Source: Beroe forskalii
Taxonomy: Eukaryota > Ctenophora > Nuda > Beroida > Beroidae
Assembly: GCA_011033025.1 (NCBI GenBank)
Contig: WFMF01000017.1
Location: 682,001 to 746,000, forward strand
Direction: 5' to 3'
Length of the DNA: 64,000 nucleotides
Part shown: piece by piece, positions 11,149 to 24,200 of the stretch
Position numbering within the stretch: position 1 is the stretch's first letter
Layout: each line of letters starts with the position of its first letter
Made by a program: the position numbers and the translations under genes
Notes under the pieces: model-generated
The model's input: the letters and a program-made list of their open reading frames with translations, nothing else
What the model was told of the DNA's origin: nothing
The model's database searches: none

Positions 11149-12600
11149 TATTTGTTGTACATCCAAAAAATATTACAACCGATGTCTTGAAAACAAGGTC
11201 ATAAAAATTGATTCATTATTCTTATCTTATTGTTTCATTATTTCCTACTTCAACACAAGGTGTTTTGTTCTGCTAATCAATCCATACTTGATTTAGAATA
11301 TGGTTCTAGGAACATCTATCTGCAAGAATCTGGCTTGATTTTAACTAAATATAAACAATAAACTTGTTCCATGTGGTAATTTTGGTTGCATAAGAGCTCT
11401 GATCAGGAAGGATAAACAGGAAGGATGCTTTTCAATTGTTGCATGATTGTATAGCTAATTAAGATCCCTGAAGTACATATTATGCCTTTATGAAGAGGTG
11501 TGTGTGTGTCTGTGTGTACCTATGTTATTATATAAGATACTTACTATCATAAGATTCAATGATTAAAATAATGATAATTATTTGTTGTTCAACTTTGGGA
11601 AAGCCATATTAGAGCATCAGATTATTCTTATTTACCTAATAGGTAGAGATTTTGTTTGTTTTTGTTTTCCTAATTTAGCATTCTGTTAATGTGTTATGTT
11701 CTTGAAGACTGGTGAATACAAACCTGTCACTCAAGTTCAAATTGGATCTAGGGACACTTCTGTTTGATCATAGTTAGTCCTACAGTGCACACTTAACTCT
11801 GTATTTTGGAGCTGTACATTTTCAAAGTAAAACAGAAGTGGACTTAACCAACTTTTCTATAATCAAAACTATCATTAACTCTGACACCATTTACTGGTAA
11901 CAAGGTATGGCCTATCTTGTTCAAAATTTTCTGTTGATTTATGTAAAGTAGGGGGGTCACAACGCGTAGTTGCGCACAAAGTACTAGCACGAATTTACGA
12001 GAAAAAGTGAAACACAAATTTTAGCATTCAAATGGACATAACTCCAAATCTACTTGTCTGATCGATCTGAAATTTGGATATGTGCTAGGAAACACAATGA
12101 TGCACATGATAAGCGGACAGAATTTGAAAATTTTACTCAGAACGGAAATTATGGCCAAAATTGGCACTAAATTTTGTAAATTTCCGCTAAATTGCCTATA
12201 TCTCATCACTTGGATCGATTCGAAAAATTCTGTTCCGCTTGTCAACTCTAAAATTCTGTTCTCCGACATTTCTGAAAGTTTCATGATAATTCGATGAAAA
12301 ATGTGGACTGTAGAACTTTAGTAAAATCAATTTTTCAGTGCGACACATGAAACTGACAAAATATACCCAAACAACGAAACTAATCAGCGCGCACGTGATA
12401 CGTTTCAACATTAAGAATTGCGCGCACCGTGGGAATGCACGGGGGCGCTTGCGCGCTATTAAATAGTGTTTTCAGATTTGTTCTACGTCTATCCTGAGCC
12501 GAGTTATGGACGAAATACGTCCGAATTTTGACCAGTTGACTTTGAAGAATGATATCTCTCCTTCCACATAATGTATAACCCTGAAATTACTCCATGTTAC
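11149..12600. other. mL41 3' flank and intergenic sequence, no gene seen
   Basis: AT-rich sequence that includes the likely 3' UTR of the preceding gene. Short ORFs at 12021-12411 overlap each other on both strands without domain signals. From about 11950 the composition shifts to CpG-containing sequence. Confidence 0.4.
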
Positions 12601-12659
12601 GGAGCCTTATTTTGCGCGCGCAAGCGCGCCTCTTCAGAGAAGAGGCAAAATAAGGCTCC
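12601..12659. repeat. Short inverted repeat with GC-rich loop
   Basis: GGAGCCTTATTTTGC (12601-12615) and its exact complement GCAAAATAAGGCTCC (12645-12659) enclose GCGCGCAAGCGCGCC and the smaller palindrome CTCTTC.AGAGAAGAG. A compact hairpin; possibly a tiny MITE. Confidence 0.65.
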
Positions 12660-12796
12660 ACCATAATGGTAATAGTCGATGCGCGTCGTAACTAATTATC
12701 GCGCGCGCTGAAAATATCCCGCGCATTGGATTCAGCGTGGATGGTTTACATAACATGAATTGCATCGCCGCTGCACGAAATGTCATTATGCAGTAG

Positions 12797-15700
12797 AAAG
12801 AGCCGGTGCTCTGAAAGCAGCAAGCATAATCAAACGGGATACAAGGAGCCGGTGCTCACAGATTCACAAGCAATTAGCTAAAACAAATGGAGTAGATAGA
12901 GCCGGGCCCAAAGAGTCACAAGCAGCAAGCATTATCAAATGGGGCAGATAGAGCCAGGCCCACAGGCCAAGTCACCTGATGCAACAAAGCATAATCAAAT
13001 GGAATAGATAGAGCCGGGCACACAGAGTCTCCTGCAGCAAGTATAATCAAAAGGAGTAGACAGACATTACAGGCCAGAGTCACCTGCAGCAAGCATAATC
13101 AAATGGATTAATTAGAGCCGGGCAAACGGAGTCTCTTGCAGCAAGCATAATCAAATGGGGCAGATAGAGCCGGGCCCACAGGCCAGAGTCACCTGCAGCA
13201 AGCATAATCAAATGGAATAGATAGAGCCGGGCACACAGAGTCTCCTGCAGCAAGTATAATCAAAAGGAGTAGACAGAGCCGGGCCCACAGGCCAGAGTCT
13301 CCTGCAGCAAGCATAATCAAATGGAGTAGATAGAGCCGGGCAAACGGAGTCTCTTGCAGCAAGCATAATCAAATGAGGTAGATAGAGCCGGGCACACAGA
13401 GTCCTGCAGCAAGCATATAAATCAAATGGGGTAGATACTAGATAGAGCCGGGCACACAGAGCCACCTGCAACAAGCAAAATCAAATGGAGTAGACAGAGC
13501 CGGGCTCACAGAGTCTCCTGCAGCAAGCATAATCAAATGGGGTAGATAGAGCCGGGCACACAGAGTCCTGCAGCAAGCATAATCAAATGGAGTAAATAGA
13601 GCTGGGTCCGAAGAGTCACAAGCAGCAAGCATAATTACTTAATTAAATGGACTAGACAGAGCCGGGCACACAGATTCTCCTGCAGCATTAAGCATAATCA
13701 AATGGGGTTCATAGAGCCGGGCCAACAGAGCAACAGAGTCTCCTACAGCAAGCATAATCAAATGGGGTAGATAGAGCCGGGCCAACAGAGTCACCTGCAG
13801 CAAGCATAATTAAATGGAGTAGATAGAGCCGGGCACACAGAGTCTCCTGCAGCAAGCATAATCAAATGGAGCAGATAGAGCCGGGCACACAGATTCTCCT
13901 GCAGCATTAAGCATAATCAAATGGGGTTCATAGAGTCGGGCACACAGAGTCACCTGCAGCAAGCATAATCAAATGGGGTTCATAGAGCCGGGCACACAGA
14001 GTTTACTGCAGCAAGCATAATCAAATGGAGTAAATAGAGCTGGGTCCGAAGAGTCACAAGCAGCAAGCATAATTAAATGGAGTAGACAGAGCCGGGCCCA
14101 CAGAGTCTCCTGCAGCAAGCATAATTAAATGGAGTAGATAGAGCCGGGCACACAGATTCTCCTGCAGCATTAAGCATAATCAAATGGGGTTCATAGAGTC
14201 GGGCACACTGACACAGAGTCACCTTCAGCAAGCATAATCAAATGGGGTACCTTAGGAGGTGTATTTATGTGGGATGAAATTTCGGTGTTTCAAATTTTGG
14301 TAAGTTGAAAATATGGGGATTTTTCAAGTTTTTACTCTTGTTAACATATGATAATGACGTCAAGTCGAAATTTCATGGTGGGTGATAAAATGGTGATTTT
14401 TCTGAAAAATCCCCAAATTACAACCTTTATAAATAAACCTCCTAAGGTAGATAGAGCCGGGCACACAGACTCTCCTGCAGCATTAAGCATAATCAAATGG
14501 GGTAGACAGAGCCGGGCCCACAGATTCTGCTGCAGCAAGCATAATCAAATGGAGTAGACAGAGCAGGGCCCACAGAATCTCCTACAACAAGCATAATCAA
14601 ATGGAGTAGATAGAGCCGGGCACACAGAATCTCCTGCAGCATTAAGCATAATCAAATGGAGTAGATAGAGCCGGGCACACAGAGTCACCTGCAGCAAGCA
14701 TAATCAAATGGAGTAAATAGAGCCGGGCACACAGAGTTTCCTGCAGCAATTGCATAATCAAATGGAGTAGAAAAAGCCGGGCCCACAGAATCTCCTACAG
14801 CAAGCATAATCAAATGGAGTAGATAGAGCCGGGCCCACAGAGTAACCTGCAGCAAGCATAATCAAATGGAGTAGATAGAGCCGGGCACACAGATTCTCCT
14901 GCAGCATTAAGCATAATCAAATGGGGTTCATAGAGTCGGGCACACTGACACAGAGTCACCTTCAGCAAGCATAATCAAATGGGGTAGATAGAGCCGGGCA
15001 CACAGACTCTCCTGCAGCATTAAGCATAATCAAATGGAGTAGATAGAGCCGGGCACACAGAGTCTCCTGCAGCAAGCATAATGAAATGGAGTAGACAGAG
15101 CCGGGCCCACAGATTCTGCTGCAGCAAGCATAATCAAATGGAGTAGACAGAGCAGGGCCCACAGAATCTCCTACAACAAGCATAATCAAATGGAGTAGAT
15201 AGAGCCGGGCACACAGAATCTCCTGCAGCATTAAGCATAATCAAATGGAGTAGATAGAGCCGGGCACACAGAGTCACCTGCAGCAAGCATAATCAAATGG
15301 AGTAAATAGAACCGGGCACACAGAGTTTCCTGCAGCAATTGCATAATCAAATGGGGTAGAAAAAGCCGGGCCCACAGATTCTCCTGCAGCAAGCATAATC
15401 AAATGGAGTAAATAGAGCCGGGCACACAGAGTCAACTACAGCAAGCATAATCAAATGGAGTAGATAGAGCCGGGCCAGCAGAGTCTCCTGCAGCAAGCAT
15501 AATCAAATGGAGTAGATAGAGCCGGGCACACAGAGTCTCCTGCAGCAAGCATAATCAAATGGAGTAGATAGAGCCGGGCCCACAGATTCTCCTGCAGCAA
15601 GCATAATCAAATGGAGTAAATAGAGCCGGGCCAACAGAGTCTCCTGCAGCAAGCATAATCAAATGGGGTAGATAGAGCTGGGCACACAGAGTCACCTGCA

Positions 15701-16935
15701 GCAAGCATAATCAAATGGGGTAGATAGAGCCGGGCCCACAGAGTAACCTGCAGCAAGCATAATCAAATGGAGTAGATAGAGCCGGGCCCACAGAGTAACC
15801 TGCAGCAAGCATAATTAAATGGGGTAGATAGAGCCGGGCACACAGAGTCTCCTGCAGCAAGCATAATCAAATGGGGTAGATAGAGCCGGGCCCACAGAGT
15901 CACCTGCAGCAAGCATAATCAAATGGGGTAGATAGAGCCGGGCCCACAGAGTCTCCTGCAGCAAGCATAATTAAATGGAGTAGATAGAGCCGGGCACACA
16001 GAGTCTCCTGCAGCAAGCATAATCAAATGGAGTAGATAGAGCCGGGCCCACAGAGTCTCCTGCAGCAAGCATAATCAAATGGGGTAGAGTGCCAGGCCCA
16101 CAGAGTCACCTGCAGCAAGCATAATCAAATGGGGTAGATAGTGCCAGGCCCACAGAGTCACCTGCAGCAAGCATAATCAAATGGAGTAAATAGAGCCGGG
16201 CACACAGAGTCTCCTGCAGCAATTGCATAATAAAATGGAGTAGATAGAGCCGGGCACACAGAGTCACCTGCAGCAAGCATAATTAAATGGGGTAGATAGA
16301 GCTGGGCACACAGAGTCACCTGCAGCAAGTATAATCAAAAGGAGTAGACAGAGCCGGGCCCACAGGCCAGAGTCACCTGCAGCAAGCATAATCAAATGGA
16401 TTAATTAGAGCCGGGCACACAGAGTCTCCTGCAGCAAGCATAATTAAATGGAGTAGATAGAGCCGGGCACACAGAGTCTCCTGCAGCAAGCATAATCAAA
16501 TGGAGTAGATAGTGCCAGGCCCACAGAGTTTCCTACAGCAAGCATAATCAAATGGGTTAGATAGAGCTGGGCTCACAGGCCAGAGTCTCCTGCAGCAAGC
16601 ATAATCAAATGGGGTAGATAGAGCCAGGCCCACAGAGTCACCTGCAGCAAGCATAATCAAATGGAGTAGATAGAGCCGGGCACACAGAGTCTCCTGCAGC
16701 AAGCATAATCAAATGGAGTAGATAGAGCCAGGCACACAGAGTCAACTACAGCAAGCATAATCAAATGGAGCAGATAGAGCCGGGCACACAGAGTCTCCTG
16801 CAGCAAGTATAATCAAATGGGGTAGATAGAGCCGGGCCAACAGAGTCTCCTGCAGCAAGCATATAATAAAATGGAGTAGATATAGCCGGGCCCACAGAGT
16901 CACATCTCACAAGCAAATATCAATTAGCATAATCA
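12797..16935. repeat. Satellite array, about 52 bp unit, roughly 75-80 copies
   Basis: The unit is AGAGCCGGGCACACAGAGTC, then TCCTGCAGCAAGCATAATCA and AATGGAGTAGAT. Units vary at set positions: CACACAGAG or CCCACAGAG, CTCCTG or CACCTG, GGAGTAGAT or GGGGTAGAT, and CAGCATTAAGC in place of CAGCAAGC. Several longer blocks, for example about 14080-14245 and 14840-14990, recur as higher-order repeats. Edges degrade gradually (12797-12950 and 16880-16935). Reverse-strand ORFs (MLQETLCARLYLLHL-like) are translations of the unit, not genes. Confidence 0.95.
14250..14447. mobile_element. Tc1/mariner-type MITE inserted in the satellite
   Basis: A 198 bp segment interrupts one satellite unit at GGGGTA|...|TAGATAG. 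TA is duplicated (14248-14249 and 14448-14449), and the ends are 19 bp inverted repeats, CCTTAGGAGGTGTATTTAT and ATAAATAAACCTCCTAAGG. The surrounding units give the empty-site sequence (GGGGTAGATAG), so the boundaries are exact. No coding capacity. Confidence 0.9.
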
Positions 16936-18938
16936 AAACGGGTAGAAAAGTAGAAAGAGCCGATGGCCACACAAAACAAATAATTAAATGAAGTAATGAG
17001 TAGCAACGAACTGCGTAAAAACATCAACTGTTTATGTTTATGGAAAGCCGGACACATTCCTCACTCTAGTGCTCGGCAGATAGTTTATTCCATATATGGG
17101 TATCACCTGACAATTATTTCAAGGAATGCCTACAAACGCCTGTTAAACCTGACCTACGTCATCACGTTATCCAACGCGATTTGAAGGATCTCAAAATATG
17201 GTCAACTCTGCTAGAGTGACTCTCAACCTAGAGCGCGGCGTACGACGCGCGCACTCAAACAATTAATGCCCAAATATGGTAGAATCATTTAATAGGGGCG
17301 TAAAATATGCGCCCCGAGCTGAGGAGCGAATCTTGCCATTGTTGCGTGGCCCTGTTTGTGACTTTTCTACGAAAAGCGCGCGCAAGCGCGAACAAACAGG
17401 GACACGTAACATGTGGTAACCCTGAAAGTTTCGAGGAACGACAGAGGAATGATCAAGCTTTGATTTCCATGTCTTATCTTGTAGTTTGAGCGATGATTTT
17501 TCTTTTTATTGCATGTTTTGTGATGACGATTGATATGCGTAATTTGAAGCGAAATTTCGGCGTTGCTTATTTTGAGCGCGGCTCCTTGTGCACGTGCAGC
17601 CTATAACTCTCTCAAATCATCTTTAAGACCCATAAAACTTAGTTTGTTTGAAAGTACTCAGCGTGCTGATCATTTTGATACCATTTTTGTGGGGATTCGT
17701 CAAATTTGATTTTTTATGTGACCCCCCTATGTAAAGACTAGCAGGCCCGGTGGGCCTGCTATTAAATTGCTCACTTGGCGGCGCTACGCGCCGCCTCGTT
17801 CGCAAATTCTTAGAAAGTTACCAACTCCTTGCCCTAACCAGCGTCCTATTCTGCGTGGCGCGCCGTCGTTCCTCCTCGGCTGCGCGCAAGTAAGCATCTG
17901 GTTAGATGATTAGGTGAAACCAAAAGCCAGCAGAATGAAGTAAGTAAAAAGATAGGTTGATAGGAACTGAAGTTGCCGAAGTGCGTTGTCTGATGGCGCC
18001 AAGGTGAATGTTGATGTCAAAGGAGCAAACGACGAAAGTTGCGACGCGCTCGTGGTTAGGCATTAGGGAATACTAACGCATTGTTTGAGTCAAACTTTGA
18101 CTGGTCTTACCGTGAATTATGATTTTTCCTTTATTCGTTTACTGAATAAAGCTGCGTAAATAATGGAAATAAATTAAAAATTAATTTCAGGCCTTGCCTG
18201 GTGCGCGCTCAGACTAAAAAAATCAAATTCATAATTTTACGCCGCGCATCTTGTCTTGTAAGTTCCTTACTCTATCTGAAATAACTTTGCGACGCGCGCA
18301 GAGTTTCTGCGTTGCGCGCAAGATTAAAATGCGCGCGCGTACCGTCGCGTTTTGACGTTTTGTTCATTTCGTTAGTTCAACAATTTTGTTTTCCCTTACT
18401 TTTACGTGAAGTGTTCTGAATCGAAATTCGTGAACTTCTCATTAATTTTGAAACACGCCGAGACGTAGGAACATCGTTCGATGCGAATTTATTTCATCGG
18501 TTGAACTCTACTGTTTAGATATTTTTTGTAATAAATTCCTACTTTCCAAAACTTCCGTTAACTGTCGTTCAAAATATTCCTACATGCCTCATGAACTACA
18601 AATTTAAAAACATCAACATTTTAAAGCAACATCTCGACAGTTCAAATCACTAATGTAATATTAACACTGCTTTACAAACTACTTTATGTTGCACGTGCGC
18701 AAATATCCAATCTCCATAGCAACGGCACCTCTTTTCTCCCGTTTACATTCGTTTCTCTTGATAATTTCTTGGCAAGCTCAAATTTAATTCGGTGCGGAAG
18801 CACAAACATTATTCACGTGCTCTTACGAAATTATATATAAGATTATTTTCATTTCATTTATTTCATGTAGACATATAGTTTCCACTAAAATTATCTTATT
18901 TCAAACAGTTAGTCAGAAAAAGGGCAATGAAATTATTT
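16936..18938. other. Intergenic, no supported gene
   Basis: Mixed AT-rich and CpG-rich sequence with many GCGCGC runs (17230-17400, 17760-17900, 18190-18340). Short ORFs at 16996-17184, 17307-17489 and 17623-17805 carry no recognised domain. A hairpin-prone GCGCGCAAGCGCG core at 17377-17391 recalls the one at 12601-12659. Confidence 0.4.
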
Positions 18939-18980
18939 ATGAAACTTACTAAGTAGATTAGGAAGAAATTTTAGTAGTAA

Positions 18981-19135
18981 GGGATCATTCACATATTACA
19001 TAATCAATTTTTGGCCGATTTTAACCCCTCCCCCTCGTAATCAAGTTGACAGTAGTGGTATTTGCTACGATAACATGTAACGTAATCATTCTGAACCCCC
19101 CCCCCTAGGTGATTACGTAATATGTGAATGACTCC
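18981..19135. mobile_element. MITE with TAA target duplication (copy 1 of 3)
   Basis: Ends GGGATCATTCACATATTAC and GTAATATGTGAATGACTCC are imperfect inverted repeats bounded by TAA on both sides (18978-18980 and 19136-19138). A 3 bp TWA target duplication is typical of PIF/Harbinger-type MITEs. The interior has CCCCTCCCCC and a poly-C run. Confidence 0.8.
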
Positions 19136-20033
19136 TAAATAAATGAGATATCAGTTTTTGTAGAGTAGTCCATGAAACAAATGAAACTACAACAAGAATT
19201 GCGCCCGTTACCCATTTGCGGGCGCTTAATTTCCCTCCCCCGAGCTTGAAGAAAATATTAATAGAAACGCGCAATTCTAAATGCATGTGGGACACTGGGA
19301 CATGGGCAGCTTCGATCCACGTTGATGAGCTTTTTAACAACGCAATTGAATTACTTCACGAAGTTATTTATTTCATAAACTCCGTAGTTTGCCATGGTTT
19401 TCACGCAAGCAACTATTACTATAGCATTGATAATTCAATTTCATGTCGACGGATGTTGCCCGTCTATTTCTTCTTACTGGATGGCTATCAAAAGTGACGT
19501 CCAAATGTGGAACGTAGCGCCAATGCGCCGCGCGCGTGGGTAGGGTAACGAATTTCATGATATACAATTTCCACCATAAATTGTTCAAAATTGCTAGAAT
19601 TTCAAACATTGGTAAAGTGTTGACTCGGCGCTTGAATTTTCGCTAAAATTTGATAGGCTAACTAAAGCTTAACATGAGCGCGCCACGCATGATGTTGAGC
19701 CGCAGCGCCGCGCACAAAACTGTTCGATATGTACATCCATCCTGATCTTGCGGGTGAATTGCGCGCAACTGCACGCGCAATTAAGGTTGCTATGCGACTC
19801 CACCTGATGGTACCATTGTTGACGAAATCACCCTCAAATATGTGGACATCTCCCTCAAATTTGTGGACATCTCCCTCAAATTTTGTGGACATATCTCCCT
19901 CGGACTTTCCGGGCACTTTCCAGAAATTACACTAGTTGTATTGCAAATCTGGACCTGCTATGCACATATCCTATTTCTCACCTTCCCAAACATGAAACTT
20001 ACTAAGTAGATTAGGAAGAAATTTTAGTAGTAA

Positions 20034-20186
20034 GGGATCATTCACATATTACATAATCAATTTTTGGCCGATTTTAACCCCTCCCCCTCGTAATCAAGTT
20101 GACAGTAGTGGTATTTGCTACGATAACATGTAACGTAATCATTCGGAACCCCCCTAGGTGATTACGTAATATGTGAATGAAACTCC
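20034..20186. mobile_element. Same MITE family (copy 2 of 3)
   Basis: The duplicate of the 18981-19135 element, carried along by the 1053 bp tandem duplication; TAA flanks are kept (20031-20033 and 20187-20189). The internal poly-C is shorter. Confidence 0.8.
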
Positions 20187-21260
20187 TAAATAAATGAGAT
20201 ATCAGTTTTTGTAGAGTAGTCCATGAAACAAATGAAACTACAACAAAATTGCGCCCGTTACCCATTTGCGGGCGCTTAATTTCCCTCCCCCGAGCTTGAA
20301 GAAAATATTAATAGAAACGCGCAATTCTAAATGCATGTGGGACACTGGGACATGGGCAGCTTCGATCCACGTTGATGAGCTTTTTAACAACGCAATTGAA
20401 TTACTTCACGAAGTTATTTATTTCATAAACTCCGTAGTTTGCCATGGTTTTCACGCAAGCAACTATTACTATAGCATTGATAATTCAATTTCATGTCGAC
20501 GGATGTTGCCCGTCTATTTCTTCTTACTGGATGGCTATCAAAAGTGACGTCAAATGTGGAACGTAGCGCCAATGCGCCGCGCGCGCGTGGGTAGGGTAAC
20601 GAATTTCATGATATACAATTTCCACCATAAATTGTTCAAAATTGCTAGAATTTCAAACATTGGTAAAGTGTTGACTCGGCGCTTGAATTTTCGCTAAAAT
20701 TTGATAGGCTAACTAAAGCTTAACATGAGCGCGCCACGCATGATGTTGAGCCGCAGCGCCGCGCACAAAACTGTTCGATATGTACATCCATCCTGATCTT
20801 GCGGAGTGAATTGCGCGCAACTGCACGCGCAATTAAGGTTGCTATGCGACTCCACCTGATGGTACCATTGTTGACGAAATCACCCTCAAATATGTGGACA
20901 TCTCCCTCAAATTTGTGGACATCTCCCTCAAATTTTGTGGACATATCTCCCTCGGACTTTCCGGGCACTTTCCAGAAATTACACTAGTTGTATTGCAAAT
21001 CTGGACCTGCTATGCACATATCCTATTTCTCACCTTCCCAAACATGATCTCTGCTAACCCTCTCATTTGCCTTTTTGTATTCACAAAAAGGCCAATGGGG
21101 AGGGAAAAAATGATAAAGATTAAGGAGCTATCCTAAATCTTAAATTGAATGGAAATTATGTTTTGTTACATCATAATGATACCAATTCAAATATAGACTT
21201 TCGACCCTAGCAATATGATGTGACATTCAGTACAGTATTCAAGAAAAAATAGCTGCAATA

Positions 21261-24200
21261 ATGGCTCCAACTGCATCAGAGACACCCATTGCTGACAGCA
21301 GTCCTGGTGCTGAGTATAGTGATATGAACTTTGACTGTATGTTCAAAATCCTTTTAATTGGTAATTCTGGAGTTGGCAAGACATCCTTTCTACTTCAGGT
21401 TTGACCAATGATCATGATACCACAGAGAAATTATGAGTATATATAGCTTATATAAGTATAGGTATTACCATATTATTTGTCATGCATGGATCCCAATTGA
21501 CACTTCGATAATAAAAGTATTTGCTTTTCTGGACCTCAGCTAATTTGTTCTATTTCAATTCATCAGTACTGTGAAGGAAAGTTTAATCCAGCCTTTGTGA
21601 GTACAGTTGGCATTGACTTTAAAGTGAAAACTGTGAAAGTGAAAGACAAACGCATAAAACTCCAAGTTTGGGATACAGCAGGACAAGTAAGCATAATCAT
21701 TAATATCTAAAGTATATACTATATTATAATTTATCATACATGATTTATAATATGTTTCATAATACATCTGCTCTTGTAAGAGTCATTTGATCAAAGTTTA
21801 TTTTTTGATATTCAAATATGCTGTAAATATGGAATTGCCCATCCAACATGACCATCAAAGCATCGAGACCACTTACCTTTTCTTTTTTAATTTTTTCATT
21901 TAATCATTCCATAGTCATTTCATTTTTTGTGACCAATTCTGATCATATTCACTGTTCATAATGTTAGCTGTTTCTTGATGCTGTACAGAAACTTAAATTA
22001 GGGATTGTTCACATATCACATAATAAATTTCTGGCCGATTTTAAACCCCCTCGTTTACAGTAGTTGTATTCGTTACAATAACATGTAAGGTAATCATTCA
22101 GAACCCCCCCCCAGATGATTACATAGGTAATATGTGAACGATCCCTTACAACTTTACAATACCTACATCGGTAATAATTGAAATAAGACTTGCAAATTAT
22201 TTTTATAAAATATAACTGCTCTAGGAGAGATATAAAATCATCACCACTCAATACTACCGGCATGCTATGGGCTTCCTTGTGATGTACGATATCACTAATG
22301 AAACATCTTTTCTTGATATCAGAAATTGGCTGATTCAGGTGAGAAAATAAACATTGTATCATAATTAACACTGTAAATGTCCATTGTCGCTAGTTGCTGC
22401 CATGATATGATACCGATATAATGCATAATATTATTATGTATGTACTGCCTTGGACAGGCAATAGACATTAGACCGTAATCGACTTGCCAATTAATTGGTT
22501 TTAATTGGTTTGAGGAACTAATTAGTTCTGCACAGTAGATTTTTTATATCATAACAGGTAGAACAGCACAGCTTCGGCAATGCTCAGATTCTGATTGTAG
22601 CTAACAAGAGTGACCTTGAAGATCAGAGAGCAGTCGCCACACAGAGAGGGAAAGTAAGTGGACCCATAATTTCAGAGATATTAGATAATTGTTCGATGAT
22701 TACTCATTTTTAATGCACGAACTAACTTTTGCATCTACGTATCTAGCTTTAATATCTTGTGTCTAGAGAACTTTTGTAACTTAAGTACATTCAATGAGCA
22801 TCAACAAAATATTTCCCAAATAGATATTTCACCAATGACAACGAATAAATTTTGCAAAATGCTGTATGCTCAGCAGTGATGTGCGGAAATTAAGGCAAAC
22901 TTTGGCAAACTTTGGCAAACGCCCACTTTTTTTGAGTTTGCCAAAAAAGTGTTTGCCAAAGTTTGCCATAGTTTGCCAAAGTTTGCCAAAATTTGCCAAA
23001 GTTTGCCAAATATACCCCAAAATTTTTGTAATTTCTGATTTCTTGTCCACAGTGCATACAGGACGTGTGCATAGTGGTTTTCAAAGGAGCTGAATCGATA
23101 TCCAATGCTTAATTTTCATTCAGACCTTCCCCTTCGAGACTTTACGCCTGGACCTTCCCTCTCCAAGCACCATACTGTTTACAAAAAGGTATCCTAAGGC
23201 TGAAGGACAACGGTTAGACATTTCGAGAACCTTTTCGTTTGAGAAAAGAGATGTTTACAATTCCCAGGCATGGATGTACATGTATCTACTATCTACTATC
23301 TACTTATCTTTAACCAGTTCATCAGTTATCGTGTCTTCGTCAAAATGGTACCACAGGAACATGACCAAAATTAGCCTGCATTAGTATCCATGGGGCTGGA
23401 GGCTGAGTATAGGATAATTTCAAAAAAATTGCCTCCATTGAGGCTAATGGTTGCAATAGTCTAATTTTCGAAAAAAAAGCCTCCACTGTTGAGGCTAATT
23501 AGTGCGCACTAGCTTCCATAGGCCTCCACTCAACCTCTTTAGAGGCTAAAATTTTGATTGAGCCTCTACTGAAACTGAAGTATAAAATTTTTTCGTGGAG
23601 GCTAAAACTTTAATATGGAGCTTAATGGAAGCTAGTGGAGGCTATTGGGAGGCTCACTGGAGCCTTAATCAATTAGCTGAAACTGGTCAAATGTGCACTA
23701 ATTTAGTAATTTGAAAAACAATTTATAGATTCAAACTTTCAGATAGCTCCAACTATCCTCCACTGCGCACCACTCAGCCTCCACTAGGCTCCACCCAGCC
23801 TCCACCAGGCTCCACTAGCCTCCAATAGGCTCTTCTCAGCTTCCACTAGGCTCCACTCAGCATCCACACAGCCTCCACCAGGCTCCACCCAGCCTCCACA
23901 AGGCTCTAACCAGGCTCCACTCAGCCTCCAATAGGCTCCACTCAGCTTCCACTAGGCTCCACTCAGCCTCCACACAGCCACCACTAGGCTCCACCCAGCC
24001 TCCACCAGGCTCCACCCAGCCTCCACTAGGCTCCATCTCTCCATACAGCCTCCACTAGGCTCCACTCAGCCTGCAATAGGCTCCACTCAGCCTCCACTAG
24101 GATCCAATCCGCCTCCACTATGCTCCACACAGCCTCCACTAGGCTCCAGAAAGCCTCCACTAGGCTCCAGACAGCCTCCACTAGGCTCCACACAGCCTCC

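Larger units (their letters stand above)
18939..21043. repeat. 1053 bp direct tandem duplication
   Basis: Units 18939-19991 and 19992-21043 start ATGAAACTTACTAAGTAGAT and are nearly identical, differing by a few indels (for example poly-C length near 19098/20151). Each contains a 150 bp MITE and a run of TCTCCCTCAAATTTGTGGAC units (about 19830-19905 and 20880-20955). The repeated 93-codon frames (19216-19497, 20266-20547) show no domain, so I do not call genes. The duplication sits directly upstream of the Rab3-like gene and may hold its 5' flank. Confidence 0.9.

Noticed and set aside
13208..16702. Reverse-strand ORFs with CARLYLPHL repeats
   Set aside because: Periodic translations of the satellite unit.
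12797..16935. Possible CRISPR-like array from regular 52 bp spacing
   Set aside because: The whole unit is conserved, with no unique spacers, and the genome is eukaryotic; it is a satellite.
19216..20547. Identical 93-codon ORFs as a duplicated gene
   Set aside because: No domain or coding signature, and the identity comes from the 1053 bp tandem duplication.
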